Source: Arthrobacter hankyongi
GTDB taxonomy: Bacteria; Actinomycetota; Actinomycetes; Actinomycetales; Micrococcaceae
DNA length: 64,000 nt
Assembly: GCF_022012395.1 (NCBI RefSeq)
Contig: NZ_JAKLTQ010000005.1
Coordinates: 180,700 to 244,699 of the forward strand
Reading direction: 5' to 3'
Positions 16,318-25,057 of the stretch are shown here, one piece after another. A program made the translations under genes and the position numbers. Within the stretch, counting starts at the first letter, position 1; every line of letters begins with the position of its first letter. Below the pieces are notes generated by a model. It ran no database searches. It was not told the DNA's origin and saw only the letters and a program-made list of their open reading frames with translations.

Positions 16318-18003
16318 ATGAGCGCGACATCATCAACTGAAAACTACGTCCCGAAGACCAGCGTGGGGCGGATTGCGAACTTCGTCGACTCCCGTACGGG
16401 CGGATCGGCGATGGTCAAGGAACTGGGCCGGAAGATCTTCCCGGACCACTGGTCCTTCATGTTCGGCGAAGTGGCACTGTACTCCTTCGTCATCCTGCTG
16501 CTCTCGGGCACCTTCCTGACCTTCTTCTTCAATCCGTCGATGGCGGAGACGCACTACACCGGCTCCTACGTGCCGCTCCAGGGCGTGGAAATGTCCGTGG
16601 CGTATGCCTCCACCCTGGATATCTCCTTCGATGTCCGCGGCGGCCTGTTCATGCGCCAGGTACATCACTGGGCGGCCCTGCTTTTCGTGGCGTCCGTCTC
16701 CGTTCATATGCTGCGTGTCTTCTTTACCGGAGCATTCCGCAGGCCGCGCGAGCTCAACTGGGTTGTCGGCGGCGTGCTGCTGATCCTGGCCCTGGCGGCC
16801 GGCTTCACGGGCTACTCGCTGCCGGATGACCTGCTCTCCGGAAACGGCCTGCGGATCATCGACGGCGTGATCAAGGCAATCCCGCTGGTCGGAACCTACA
16901 TCTCCATGCTGCTGTTCGGCGGAGAGTTCCCCGGAACCGCCATTGTGGGACGTCTTTACGTGCTCCACATCCTGCTGGTGCCGGCCATGATCCTGCTGAT
17001 GATCGCCATCCACCTGTTCATGCTGATTGTGCACAAGCACACCCAGTACCCCGGTCCGGGACGCACCGAGAACAACGTGGTCGGCTACCCGGTCGGACCG
17101 GTCTACGCGGCCAAGGCCGGCGGCTTCTTCTTCATCGTTTTCGGTGTGGTTGCGCTGCTGGCGGCGAATTTTCAGATCCTGCCGATCTGGGACTACGGCC
17201 CCTACGATCCCTCCCCGATTTCCGCAGGCACCCAGCCTGACTGGTACATCGGCTTCGTCGACGGCGCCCTGCGCCTGATGCCCGGCGTGATCGGCAACTT
17301 CCCGTTCGAATTCGTGATCCTTGGACATACGCTCTCGCTGAACGTCCTGCTGCCCGCCCTGGTGCCGGCCGGCATTCTGTTCACGCTGCTGTTTACCTGG
17401 CCCTGGATCGAACGCTGGGTCACCCGCGACGACCGAGAGCACCACCTGCTGGACCGTCCGCGCAACGCTCCGACCCGCACCGGCATCGGCGTCGCCGGTG
17501 TGATCTGGTACTGCGTGATGTGGGCTGCCGCCAGCTCCGACCTGATTGCGACCCACTTCCATGTCTCGCTCAACGACGTGACTTACTGGCTGCGGGTCCT
17601 GTTCTTCCTCGGCCCGATCGTGGGCTACATCGTGGCCAAGCGGATTGCCTTGGCGCTGCAGCGGAAGGACCGCGAGATCGCACTGCACGGCCGCGAGACC
17701 GGACGTATTGTCCGCCTGCCGCACGGTGAATTCATCGAGGTGCACGAGCCGCTCGATGACTACCACCAGTTCCGGCTGGTCAACTTCGAGTCCCCCGAGG
17801 TCCTGCCGGCCCAGCCGGATGCCAACGGGCGTATCAGCGGCAAGGAGAAACTGCGCGGACGCTTGTCCCGCCTGTTCTTCGAGGACCGGGTTGCTCCGGT
17901 CACTCCGGCGGAACTCGAGGCAGCCCACGAGCACGGACACCATCCGGCCATCGAGGAAACTGCAGCGGAAACTGCGGCAGAGACCCAGGTGACCGGCCGC
18001 TAG
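16318..18003 (+). CDS. qcrB: cytochrome b subunit of the bcc complex
   Basis: A 561-residue cytochrome b with eight to nine helices. The haem b ligands lie in 'FMRQVHHWAALLFVASVSVHMLRVF' and in the later helix containing 'HILLVPAMILLMIAIHLFMLIVHKHTQYPG'; the quinol-site 'PDW' is seen as 'TQPDWYIGF'. The long polar C-terminal tail is typical of actinobacterial QcrB. The ATG at 16318 follows the qcrA stop by 2 bases; longer in-frame starts would run into qcrA. It is the last gene of the cluster, with a terminator 32 bases on. Confidence 0.97.
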   Translation: MSATSSTENYVPKTSVGRIANFVDSRTGGSAMVKELGRKIFPDHWSFMFGEVALYSFVILLLSGTFLTFFFNPSMAETHYTGSYVPLQGVEMSVAYASTLDISFDVRGGLFMRQVHHWAALLFVASVSVHMLRVFFTGAFRRPRELNWVVGGVLLILALAAGFTGYSLPDDLLSGNGLRIIDGVIKAIPLVGTYISMLLFGGEFPGTAIVGRLYVLHILLVPAMILLMIAIHLFMLIVHKHTQYPGPGRTENNVVGYPVGPVYAAKAGGFFFIVFGVVALLAANFQILPIWDYGPYDPSPISAGTQPDWYIGFVDGALRLMPGVIGNFPFEFVILGHTLSLNVLLPALVPAGILFTLLFTWPWIERWVTRDDREHHLLDRPRNAPTRTGIGVAGVIWYCVMWAAASSDLIATHFHVSLNDVTYWLRVLFFLGPIVGYIVAKRIALALQRKDREIALHGRETGRIVRLPHGEFIEVHEPLDDYHQFRLVNFESPEVLPAQPDANGRISGKEKLRGRLSRLFFEDRVAPVTPAELEAAHEHGHHPAIEETAAETAAETQVTGR

Positions 18004-18035
18004 TCCCCGCGGCGCGGTATGGCCGTACCGAACAA

Positions 18036-18068
18036 GCGAAGGCCCCGGACTTAGTCCGGGGCCTTCGC
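18036..18068. terminator. terminator after qcrB
   Basis: A perfect 15-bp stem (18036-18050 with 18054-18068) and a TTA loop lie between the convergent qcrB and GntR genes. The T-tract is weak (CGTTTCC). Confidence 0.75.
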
Positions 18069-18146
18069 CGTTTCCGCAGCCAGACCGCTCTGTCCGCTGC
18101 CTGGCACAGTCCGGCTTCCGCGGGCCGCGGTGGCTGTCTCCGGCCT

Positions 18147-18935
18147 TCAGTAGCGTTTCATGTTGTACGAGCGCGGCGACCGTCCGCCGGGCCGCTGCAG
18201 CGGCACCCAGAGCTTGTAGCGGTCCGCCCGGTAGTAGGAGATCGAAAAGTCCACCATCGCGCGGTGTACGAAAGCGTGGCGCTGGATCTTCAGCAGCGGT
18301 GCCCCAATATCAACGTTCAGCAGCCGGGCTATGGACGGCTGGGCCGCCGTCGCCTCGATGGTGTCCTCACCCCACTCCATCACCAGGCCGTACCGCTCGC
18401 TGAGCACCTGGTAGAGCGAGGCCGGGGGCGGGTCATCCAGCAGGCCGGGTACCTGGCTGGCGGGAATGAAGTTCTCGTCCACGCTCATGGGATCGCCATC
18501 GGCCAGCAGCAGGCGCCGGAACCGGACCACCGGCTGCCCTTCCTCGATCTGCAGTTCCCGGGCCACCAGCGGCGCCGCCCCGATCTGTTCGAAGCTCAGG
18601 ACCTTGGCATCGGGAACCATGCCGCGCCGCTGCATTTCCTCGCTGTAGGACGTCAGCTTGACCTGCAGGTCCAGTTTCGGCTGGGTGACGAAGGTGCCCA
18701 GCCCCACGACGCGTTCAAGCACCTGCTCGGCGACAAGGGAATCGATCGCCTGCCGGACCGTCATCCGCGCCACGCCGAAGCGCTCACTCAGTTCGCGTTC
18801 CGAAGGGAAAGGTCCGCCGGGTTCGCATGCCTCCTGGGCATGGCGGCGCAGGATGGCACGCAGTTGGGCATGCTTGGACTGGGTGGAATCCGGGTCGATG
18901 TCGCCGGCGATGGCTGTTGCCGCCTTGGAGACCAT
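18147..18935 (-). CDS. GntR-family (HutC/DasR-type) regulator
   Basis: A 262-residue regulator with a GntR winged helix (about 22-90; 'GPFPSERELSERFGVARMTVRQAIDSLV') and a UTRA effector domain (about 100-250). It resembles DasR, the N-acetylglucosamine regulator that responds to amino-sugar phosphates. A near-perfect DasR-responsive element lies 56-71 bases upstream, so autoregulation is likely. No amino-sugar genes are nearby, so its targets are elsewhere. The ATG at 18935 (MVSKAA) is the only sensible start. DasR orthology is an inference from the operator plus overall sequence. Confidence 0.88.
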   Translation of the reverse strand: MVSKAATAIAGDIDPDSTQSKHAQLRAILRRHAQEACEPGGPFPSERELSERFGVARMTVRQAIDSLVAEQVLERVVGLGTFVTQPKLDLQVKLTSYSEEMQRRGMVPDAKVLSFEQIGAAPLVARELQIEEGQPVVRFRRLLLADGDPMSVDENFIPASQVPGLLDDPPPASLYQVLSERYGLVMEWGEDTIEATAAQPSIARLLNVDIGAPLLKIQRHAFVHRAMVDFSISYYRADRYKLWVPLQRPGGRSPRSYNMKRY

Positions 18936-18990
18936 GTTCGTCCGCTCCTTCGCTGATCGTGCGGGAGATGTTCCCCACCCATCTTACGGC

Positions 18991-19006
18991 AGTGGTCTAG
19001 ACCGCA
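18991..19006. promoter_or_regulatory. DasR-responsive element (dre)
   Basis: AGTGGTCTAGACCGCA has a perfect 10-bp palindromic core, GGTCTAGACC, and differs from the Streptomyces dre consensus only at outer positions. It sits upstream of the DasR-like gene. Confidence 0.8.
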
Positions 19007-19035
19007 TCACCTGATACGTTCCTGGTTAAATACAG

Positions 19036-19069
19036 CGCGGGCCCGGAACCTTCAGGTTCCGGGCCCGCG
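19036..19069 (-). terminator. terminator of the ctaCDF operon
   Basis: A perfect 15-bp stem (19036-19050 with 19055-19069), a 4-base loop and a downstream TATTTAA in the minus sense lie 22 bases after ctaF. Confidence 0.82.
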
Positions 19070-19090
19070 GCCGGTCAGTACCGGGCTTGC

Positions 19091-19492
19091 CTAGTGTGCG
19101 TGGAGTCCGCGGCTGTACTCGTAGACCCAGCCGATGATCGAGACGGCCGCGAAGCCGACGCCAATGTAGACGATCCACCAGCCCACGGCCAGGCCGAGGA
19201 AACCGGTAGCGGCAGCTGCCGACAGTGTGATCGGCCACCAGCTCCAAGGGCTGAAGTGGCCCTGTTCGCCGGCGCCCTCGTGGATTTCCGCGTCGAGGCG
19301 GTCCTCCGGGCGGGTTCCGACCCGGCGGGCGGTAAACAGCAGGTAGAACCCGATCATTCCGGACAGGCCCGAGAGCATGAACATGCCGAGGTAACCGACA
19401 GGCTCATGCCAGTTGACCATGAAACCGTAGACGGTTGCCGTGAGGGCGAAGAACGGAACCAGTCCGATGAAAAGCCAGGACTCAATCTTCAC
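19091..19492 (-). CDS. ctaF: cytochrome c oxidase subunit IV (actinobacterial)
   Basis: A 133-residue, four-helix protein. It is the actinobacterium-specific subunit IV of the aa3 oxidase, not related to the proteobacterial small subunits. 'MKIESWLFIGLVPFFALTA' and 'EDRLDAEIHEGAGEQGHFSPWSWWP' are family hallmarks. It starts with GTG at 19492, 2 bases after the ctaD stop, and is the last gene of the operon. Confidence 0.96.
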   Translation of the reverse strand: MKIESWLFIGLVPFFALTATVYGFMVNWHEPVGYLGMFMLSGLSGMIGFYLLFTARRVGTRPEDRLDAEIHEGAGEQGHFSPWSWWPITLSAAAATGFLGLAVGWWIVYIGVGFAAVSIIGWVYEYSRGLHAH

Positions 19493-19494
19493 GG

Positions 19495-21222
19495 TTACGC
19501 GTCCTTCTGGTCGGCCGGGCCGAGCAGCTGGGCTGCCGGGGCCGGGGCGGTCGGGGTATGCCGCGGAGCGAGCTCCGGGTGGTGCAGGTCCAGGGCCGGA
19601 CGCTCGGAACGGATGCGCGGCAGCGAGGTGAAGTTATGCCGCGGCGGCGGGCAGGAGGTGGCCCACTCCAGCGAGGCGCCGAAGCCCCACGGGTCGTCCA
19701 CTTCCACCTTCTTGCCGCTGCGCCAGGTGATGTAGACGTTCCACAGGAACGGGATCATCGAGGCGCCCAGGACGAAGGAGGCAACCGTGGAGAACTGGTT
19801 CATCGTGGTGAACCCGTCCTCGGGCAGGTAGTCCGCGTAGCGGCGGGGCATGCCCACCACGCCGAGCCAGTGCTGGATCAGGAAGGTGCCGTGGAAGCCC
19901 AGGAACAGCATCCAGAAGTGGATCTTGCCCAGGCGCTCGTTGAGCATCTTGCCCGTCCACTTCGGCCACCAGAAGTAGAAGCCGGCGAACATCGCGAACA
20001 CCACGGTGCCGAAGACCACGTAGTGGAAGTGCGCGACCACGAAGTAGGTGTCCGAGACATGGAAATCCAGCGGCGGGGAAGACAGGATGATGCCGGTCAG
20101 ACCGCCGAAGAGGAAGGTGGCCAGGAAGCCCAGGCTCCAGAGCATCGGGGTCTCGAAGGTGATCGAGCCGCGCCACAAGGTGCCGATCCAGTTGAAGAAC
20201 TTCACACCGGTCGGGACCGCGATGAGCATGGTCATGAAGGCGAAGAACGGCAGCAGGACCGAGCCGGTGACGTACATGTGGTGTGCCCACACGGTCACCG
20301 ACAGGGCGGCGATGCCGATGGTGGCGAAGACCAGGCCCTTGTAGCCGAAGATCGGCTTGCGGCTGAACACCGGGAAGATCTCGGAGACGATGCCGAAGAA
20401 CGGCAGCGCAATGATGTACACCTCGGGGTGGCCAAAGAACCAGAACAGGTGCTGCCACAGGATCGCCCCGCCGTTGGTCGGGTCGAAGATGTGGGCGCCG
20501 AAGCGGCGGTCCGCACCCAGGGCGAACAGCGCGGAGGCCAGCGGCGGGAAGGCCATCATGACCAGGATCGCGGTCACCAGGGTGTTCCAGGTGAAGATCG
20601 GCATCCGCCACATGGTCAGGCCGGGGGCCCGCATGGTGATGATCGTGGTGATGAAGTTGACCGAGCCCAGGATGGTGCCGAAGCCGGACAGTGCCAGGCC
20701 GAAGACCCAGAGGTCACCGCCCACGCCCGGGGAGAACGTGGTGCTGGACAGCGGCGCGTAGGCGAACCAGCCGAACGAGGCGGCGCCCTGCGGGGTGATG
20801 AAGCCGGCCACGGCGATGGTGCTGCCGAAAAGGAAGAACCAGAAGGCCAGAGCGTTCAGGCGCGGGAAGGCCACGTCCGGGGCGCCGATCTGCAGCGGCA
20901 TGATCACGTTGGCAAAGCCGGCGAACAGCGGTGTGGCGAACATCAGCAGCATCACGGTGCCGTGCATCGTGAACAGCTGGTTGTACTGTTCCTTGGTCTG
21001 CAGGATCTGCATGCCCGGCTCGAACAGCTCGGCCCGGATGACCAGGGCCATCACGCCGCCGAGGCAGAAGAAGATGAACGACGTGATCAGGTACATGTAC
21101 CCGATGGTCTTGTGGTCCGTGGAGGTGATCCAGTTGACGACAATGCGTCCCTTGGACCGGGGAACAACACGCGGCGCCGCTGTAGTCCCGGCTTCGCCGG
21201 CGGTGTATTCGTAAGTAGACAC
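19495..21222 (-). CDS. ctaD: cytochrome c oxidase subunit I
   Basis: A 575-residue, 12-helix catalytic subunit. Haem a/a3 and CuB ligands are visible: the first His in 'TMHGTVM', 'FFGHPEVYI' with the His-Tyr crosslink pair, 'HHMY', and 'VAHFHYV'. It reduces oxygen to water and pumps protons. The start is GTG at 21222 behind AGGGAAAA, 18 bases downstream of ctaC; the C-terminal extension is hydrophilic. Confidence 0.98.
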   Translation of the reverse strand: MSTYEYTAGEAGTTAAPRVVPRSKGRIVVNWITSTDHKTIGYMYLITSFIFFCLGGVMALVIRAELFEPGMQILQTKEQYNQLFTMHGTVMLLMFATPLFAGFANVIMPLQIGAPDVAFPRLNALAFWFFLFGSTIAVAGFITPQGAASFGWFAYAPLSSTTFSPGVGGDLWVFGLALSGFGTILGSVNFITTIITMRAPGLTMWRMPIFTWNTLVTAILVMMAFPPLASALFALGADRRFGAHIFDPTNGGAILWQHLFWFFGHPEVYIIALPFFGIVSEIFPVFSRKPIFGYKGLVFATIGIAALSVTVWAHHMYVTGSVLLPFFAFMTMLIAVPTGVKFFNWIGTLWRGSITFETPMLWSLGFLATFLFGGLTGIILSSPPLDFHVSDTYFVVAHFHYVVFGTVVFAMFAGFYFWWPKWTGKMLNERLGKIHFWMLFLGFHGTFLIQHWLGVVGMPRRYADYLPEDGFTTMNQFSTVASFVLGASMIPFLWNVYITWRSGKKVEVDDPWGFGASLEWATSCPPPRHNFTSLPRIRSERPALDLHHPELAPRHTPTAPAPAAQLLGPADQKDA

Positions 21223-21240
21223 TAGTTTTCCCTCGCTTCC

Positions 21241-22083
21241 TTACTCAGCCGCTGCGTACGGGTTTCGGTCATATTCTGCGCCGAGCTGCCCGGTCTTCAG
21301 CTTGGTCATCTGCTGATTGAACTCGGCCTCGGACACAACCTCGACACGGAAGAGCATCTCGGAGTGGTATTCGCCGCAAAGTTCGGCGCACTTTCCGTCA
21401 TAGACACCCTCGCGCTGGGGGGTCAGGTTGATGTAGTTGGTCTTCCCGGGGATCATGTCGACCTTCTGCAGGAAGGCGGGGACCCAGAAGGAGTGGATGA
21501 CGTCGCGGGAGTTGATCTGCAGTTCCACAGACTTGTTCACCGGCAGGTAGAGCGTCGGCAGCGTTTCGGGGATCCCCGGCTTGCCCGTCAGGTGGGCCTG
21601 CTCGCCGGCGGAGTACTTGTTCTGCTTCACATAGTTGAAGTCCCAGGCCCACTGCTTGCCGCGGACATCGATGACCACATCCGGGTTGTCGGTGCGTGCG
21701 GTCAGGACTGTCTGGTCCCGGTCGGTGAAGTAGAAGAAGACGAAGACCATGACCAGCGGGATGGCCGTGTAGAAGATTTCAATCGGCAGGTTGTAGCTGA
21801 GCTGCCGCGGGAATCCCTCGTCCTGCTTGCGCCGGCGGTACGCGACGATGCACCAGAGGATCAGCCCCCAGGTGAGAACGCCAACAGCCAATGCGGCAAT
21901 CCAGGAGTTCACCCACAGATCGACAATCCGATCAACGTGATTGGTGGTGCCCGGCTCCGTGGGCAGCCACCCCATGCGAACTTCTTCTGAACATCCCGTC
22001 AACAGCATCGTGCCGAGCACGCCCAGGCCTGTGGCCTTGGCTATTCTGGCACGTCGGCTGCCGGTTCGGTCCTGCGAACTCAC
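21241..22083 (-). CDS. ctaC: cytochrome c oxidase subunit II (lipoprotein)
   Basis: A 280-residue CuA-bearing subunit. A lipoprotein signal ends at Cys31 ('LLTGC'), followed by two helices (about 58-82 and 103-124) and a cupredoxin domain. CuA ligands are Cys232, Cys236, His240 and Met243 ('CAELCGEYHSEM') plus the His of 'VIHSFWVP'. I chose the GTG at 22083 because AGGAAGGG lies 6 bases upstream; the frame is open further upstream but carries no signal peptide there. The 5' region contains a strong nested hairpin. First gene of ctaC-ctaD-ctaF. Confidence 0.96.
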   Translation of the reverse strand: MSSQDRTGSRRARIAKATGLGVLGTMLLTGCSEEVRMGWLPTEPGTTNHVDRIVDLWVNSWIAALAVGVLTWGLILWCIVAYRRRKQDEGFPRQLSYNLPIEIFYTAIPLVMVFVFFYFTDRDQTVLTARTDNPDVVIDVRGKQWAWDFNYVKQNKYSAGEQAHLTGKPGIPETLPTLYLPVNKSVELQINSRDVIHSFWVPAFLQKVDMIPGKTNYINLTPQREGVYDGKCAELCGEYHSEMLFRVEVVSEAEFNQQMTKLKTGQLGAEYDRNPYAAAE

Positions 22084-22114
22084 AGACGGCCCTTCCTCTT
22101 GTTTCGTGCAAGTG

Positions 22115-22160
22115 ATGCGCGCGCCCGTGGCGCAAAACAGCGCCCCGTAGGCGCGCGCAT
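22115..22160. promoter_or_regulatory. nested hairpin upstream of ctaC
   Basis: ATGCGCGCGCC (22115-22125) pairs with GGCGCGCGCAT (22150-22160), and inside it GGCGC (22129-22133) pairs with GCGCC (22140-22144). It lies 32 bases before the ctaC start, in the probable 5' UTR. It could influence mRNA stability or translation of the oxidase; no T-tract follows, so it is not a typical terminator. Confidence 0.5.
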
Positions 22161-22271
22161 ATCCAGTTTTACTACTCAATGTAGAGCTTACCCTCACGCG
22201 TGACGATCGTGTGACAGGCTCCCCGCAGTGAGTCGCTGCCCAGCTGCCCCCCGGCGCCGGAACGGATCTCC

Positions 22272-22658
22272 TTAGTGGAAGGAGTCTCCGCAGGCGCAGG
22301 AGCCACCGGCATTGGGGTTGTCGATAGTGAAGCCCTGCTTCGAGATGGTGTCTTCGAAGTCGATCGTGGCACCGGACAGGTACGGAACGCTCATCTTGTC
22401 CACGATCACCTCGACGCCGTCGAAGTCCCGTACGGCGTCGCCGTCCAGCATGCGCTCGTCGAAGTAGAGCTGGTAGATCAGCCCGGAGCAGCCACCCGGC
22501 TGCACCGCCACCCGCAGGCGCAGGTCGGTGCGGCCTTCCTGCTCGAGCAGGCTGCGGACCTTGCCGGCAGCCACCTCAGTCAGGGCAATTTCGTGCGTGG
22601 GCAGCTCGGCCGGTTCGGGGGCCGTGGTGCCGGTGGTTTCGCTCGTTGATGCGCTCAT
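22272..22658 (-). CDS. erpA: iron-sulfur cluster insertion protein
   Basis: A 128-residue HesB/IscA-type A carrier that delivers Fe-S clusters to apoproteins. The three ligand cysteines are in 'GGCSG' (about residue 57) and the C-terminal 'C-A-C-G-D-S-F'. The N-terminal 25 residues are a variable acidic tail. It stands 188 bases upstream of ctaC on the same strand. In actinobacteria this position next to the oxidase operon is common. Confidence 0.95.
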   Translation of the reverse strand: MSASTSETTGTTAPEPAELPTHEIALTEVAAGKVRSLLEQEGRTDLRLRVAVQPGGCSGLIYQLYFDERMLDGDAVRDFDGVEVIVDKMSVPYLSGATIDFEDTISKQGFTIDNPNAGGSCACGDSFH

Positions 22659-22778
22659 TCTTGTTCCTTATCTGTACGGGCCGCCAGGTGACCTTCTGCT
22701 ATTACTCAGGGGTGCTGCGGCTTCGAGTTCCATGGTACGTCCCCGGATACCGGCGACGGTAACTGCCGCCGGCCCCGT

Positions 22779-24194
22779 TCAGGCCCCGCCGCGGGCGTTG
22801 AGCCGGGCCAGCAGCAGGGCCTCGGCCAGCACCGCATTGCGGAAATCCGCCAGGTGCAGGGACTCGTTGGCCGAATGGGCCCGCGAGTCCGGATCCTCCA
22901 CGCCGGTGATGAGGATCTGCGCCTGCGGATACAGTTCGGTCAGATCCGCGATGAACGGAATGGAGCCGCCCATGCCGGCCTGCACCGGCGCGGTTCCCCA
23001 CGCTTCGCCGAGAGCCCACAGGGCCGCCTCGGCGGCCGGGGCGGCCGTGTCCGCGGCGAACGCACTGCCCTGCTCCCCAGGCGTGAACTCCACCTGCGCG
23101 CCGAACGGGGCGTGCCGCCGGATATGGTCGGCCAGCGCGTCCATGGCCGCCCCAGGATCCTGGCCGGGAGCGAGCCGCAGGCTGATTTTCGCCTTGGCGG
23201 CCGGAACCAAGGTGTTCGAGGACAGTTCGACCGAGGGAACATCCATGCCGATGATGGACAGCGCCGGCTTGTTCCAGAGCCGGTCCGCGATGCGTCCGCT
23301 TCCGGCCAGGCGTACCGAGTCCAGCACGGAGGAATCACGGCGGAAGTCCGCCTCGGGATAGTCGACGGCGTCCGTGTCCCGGGCCACCAGTCCGTGGACG
23401 GCCACCGCGCCGTCGTCGTCGTGGAAGGTGGCGATCAGCCGGGCGAGCAGGGTCGGTGCATCCAGCACCGGGCCGCCGAACATGCCCGAGTGCACCGCGT
23501 GTCCGAGCACCCGGACCTCGACGGTGGCGTCGACCAGGCCGCGCAGGCTGGTGGTCAGCGCCGGGACGCCGACCTTCCAGTTGCCTGAATCGGCCACCAC
23601 GATCACGTCCGCCCGCAGCAGTTCCCGGTGTGCCTCCAGGAAGGCGCGGAACGTTGGGGAGCCGGCTTCCTCTTCACCTTCGATGAAGAAGGTCAGGCCG
23701 ACGCCGAAATCGTCGCCCACCGCGTCCAGCAGTGCGCTCAGGGCTCCGGCGTGGACCATGATCCCGGCCTTGTCGTCCGCGGCCCCCCGGCCGTAGAGCC
23801 GGCCCCCGGACTCGGTGGCGGTGAACGGTTCGGTGGTCCACAGCCGGCGGTCCCCCGGCGGCTGCACGTCGTGGTGGGCGTAGAGCAGGACCGTGGGCTT
23901 GCCCGGTGCCGCCGGCCGGCGCGCGACGACGGCGGGGCCGCCCCGGGTGTCCCCGGAGGCGGCGCTGAGGATCTGCACATCGGTCAGGCCGAGGCCGCGC
24001 AGCACGGCGGCGACCGCCTCCGCACTGCGGGTCAGTTCGGCCGGGTCGAAGGCGGCCCAGGCGATGCCGGGAATGGCCACCAGTTCCTTCAGGGTGGAGA
24101 TCGTCTCCCCCATCCGGGCATCCACTGCCCGGGCCAGGGCGTCCACGTCTATCCCCGAGCCGGGAAGGACTGCGCTGTCAGGAGTACTTGTCAT
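22779..24194 (-). CDS. M20 family dipeptidase
   Basis: A 471-residue di-zinc peptidase of the M20 (PepV/CNDP-like) group. Metal ligands and general base are in 'YAHHDVQP', 'GRGAADDKAG' and 'FIEGEEEAGSP'. The lid dimerisation domain occupies roughly 215-370. It is cytoplasmic and hydrolyses dipeptides of unknown preference. The ATG at 24194 (MTSTPDS) is preferred over an upstream in-frame extension that enters the divergent promoter of the DUF3043 gene. Confidence 0.92.
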   Translation of the reverse strand: MTSTPDSAVLPGSGIDVDALARAVDARMGETISTLKELVAIPGIAWAAFDPAELTRSAEAVAAVLRGLGLTDVQILSAASGDTRGGPAVVARRPAAPGKPTVLLYAHHDVQPPGDRRLWTTEPFTATESGGRLYGRGAADDKAGIMVHAGALSALLDAVGDDFGVGLTFFIEGEEEAGSPTFRAFLEAHRELLRADVIVVADSGNWKVGVPALTTSLRGLVDATVEVRVLGHAVHSGMFGGPVLDAPTLLARLIATFHDDDGAVAVHGLVARDTDAVDYPEADFRRDSSVLDSVRLAGSGRIADRLWNKPALSIIGMDVPSVELSSNTLVPAAKAKISLRLAPGQDPGAAMDALADHIRRHAPFGAQVEFTPGEQGSAFAADTAAPAAEAALWALGEAWGTAPVQAGMGGSIPFIADLTELYPQAQILITGVEDPDSRAHSANESLHLADFRNAVLAEALLLARLNARGGA

Positions 24195-24330
24195 ACCCGA
24201 CACCCTACCGCCGTGCCGGTCCGGCCGCCGGAAAAGCGCCCGGACCTGCGGCAGCAGCAGCTGCAAAACGCCCGGTCAGCGCGGGCTTTGAATCAACGCC
24301 GCGGGGCCCGCCGCGGGGTATTCTTGATAA

Positions 24331-24927
24331 GTGTTTGGACGAAAAAAAGCGGCATCCGAGCCTCAGGGCGAAACTGACCAGCAGACCACCGCAGGACCCG
24401 GCCTGCCCGACGGCACGGCAGGCAAGGGCACCCCGACGCCCCGCCGGAAGGACCAGGAAGCCGCGCGGCGCCGGCCGCTGGTGCCGCAGGACCGCAAGGC
24501 CGCCCAGGTGGCGAACCGCGACGCCGTGAGGGCCGAGCGGATCCGCATGCGCGAGGCAATGAATACCGGCGATGAACGCTACCTGCCGCTGCGCGACAAG
24601 GGGCCGCAGAAGAAATATGTCCGCGACTTTGTCGACGCCCGCTGGGTGCTGGGCGAGTTCCTGATTGTCTTCGCGCTGGTGTTCGTGGTGCTCAGCTTTA
24701 TCCGCAACATCCAACTGCAGTCCATCATCCTGGTCGGCTTCTGGGTACTGCTGGCCGTGGTGGCCGTGGATGCCTTCATCCTCGCCCGCCAACTGAAGAA
24801 GCGCCTGACGGCAAAGTTCGGGCAGGTGGAACGCGGCGCCGTCTGGTACGGCGTGATGCGCGGCCTGCAGCTGCGCAAGCTGCGCCTGCCCAAGCCCCAG
24901 GTCAAGCGCGGCCAGTACCCCGCCTGA
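24331..24927 (+). CDS. DUF3043 family membrane protein
   Basis: A 198-residue protein. It has a long basic, Pro/Lys-rich N terminus ('MFGRKKAASEP', 'RRKDQEAARRRPLVPQDRKAA'), then two helices (about 108-128 and 131-152) and a basic C-terminal tail. This is the DUF3043 pattern found throughout actinobacteria; function unknown. The GTG at 24331 lies 9-10 bases after a TATTCT box, so it may be leaderless. A 62-bp perfect palindrome follows its stop. Confidence 0.87.
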   Translation: MFGRKKAASEPQGETDQQTTAGPGLPDGTAGKGTPTPRRKDQEAARRRPLVPQDRKAAQVANRDAVRAERIRMREAMNTGDERYLPLRDKGPQKKYVRDFVDARWVLGEFLIVFALVFVVLSFIRNIQLQSIILVGFWVLLAVVAVDAFILARQLKKRLTAKFGQVERGAVWYGVMRGLQLRKLRLPKPQVKRGQYPA

Positions 24928-24959
24928 CCCTGGTTCTCCCCTAAACCCGCTCGACCCTT

Positions 24960-25021
24960 CATCGACTAGACAGATGATGCCCTTCCCAACGTTGGGAAGG
25001 GCATCATCTGTCTAGTCGATG
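24960..25021. repeat. 62-bp perfect palindrome between convergent genes
   Basis: Every base from 24960 to 24990 pairs with 24991 to 25021, giving 31-base arms with no spacer (outer sequence ATCGACTAGAC, centre CCCAAC|GTTGGG). It lies between the DUF3043 gene and pyrD, which face each other. There is no T-tract, so it may be a bidirectional terminator or a member of an intergenic palindromic repeat family; a related element lies at 39955-40014. Confidence 0.9.
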
Positions 25022-25057
25022 CGCTGGAGGGGCGGAGGGAGAGGGTTGGCGGGCCGG

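Noticed and set aside
19558..21225. A 555-codon open frame opposite ctaD
   Set aside because: Shadow of ctaD; Glu/Asp/Gly/His-rich with no domain.
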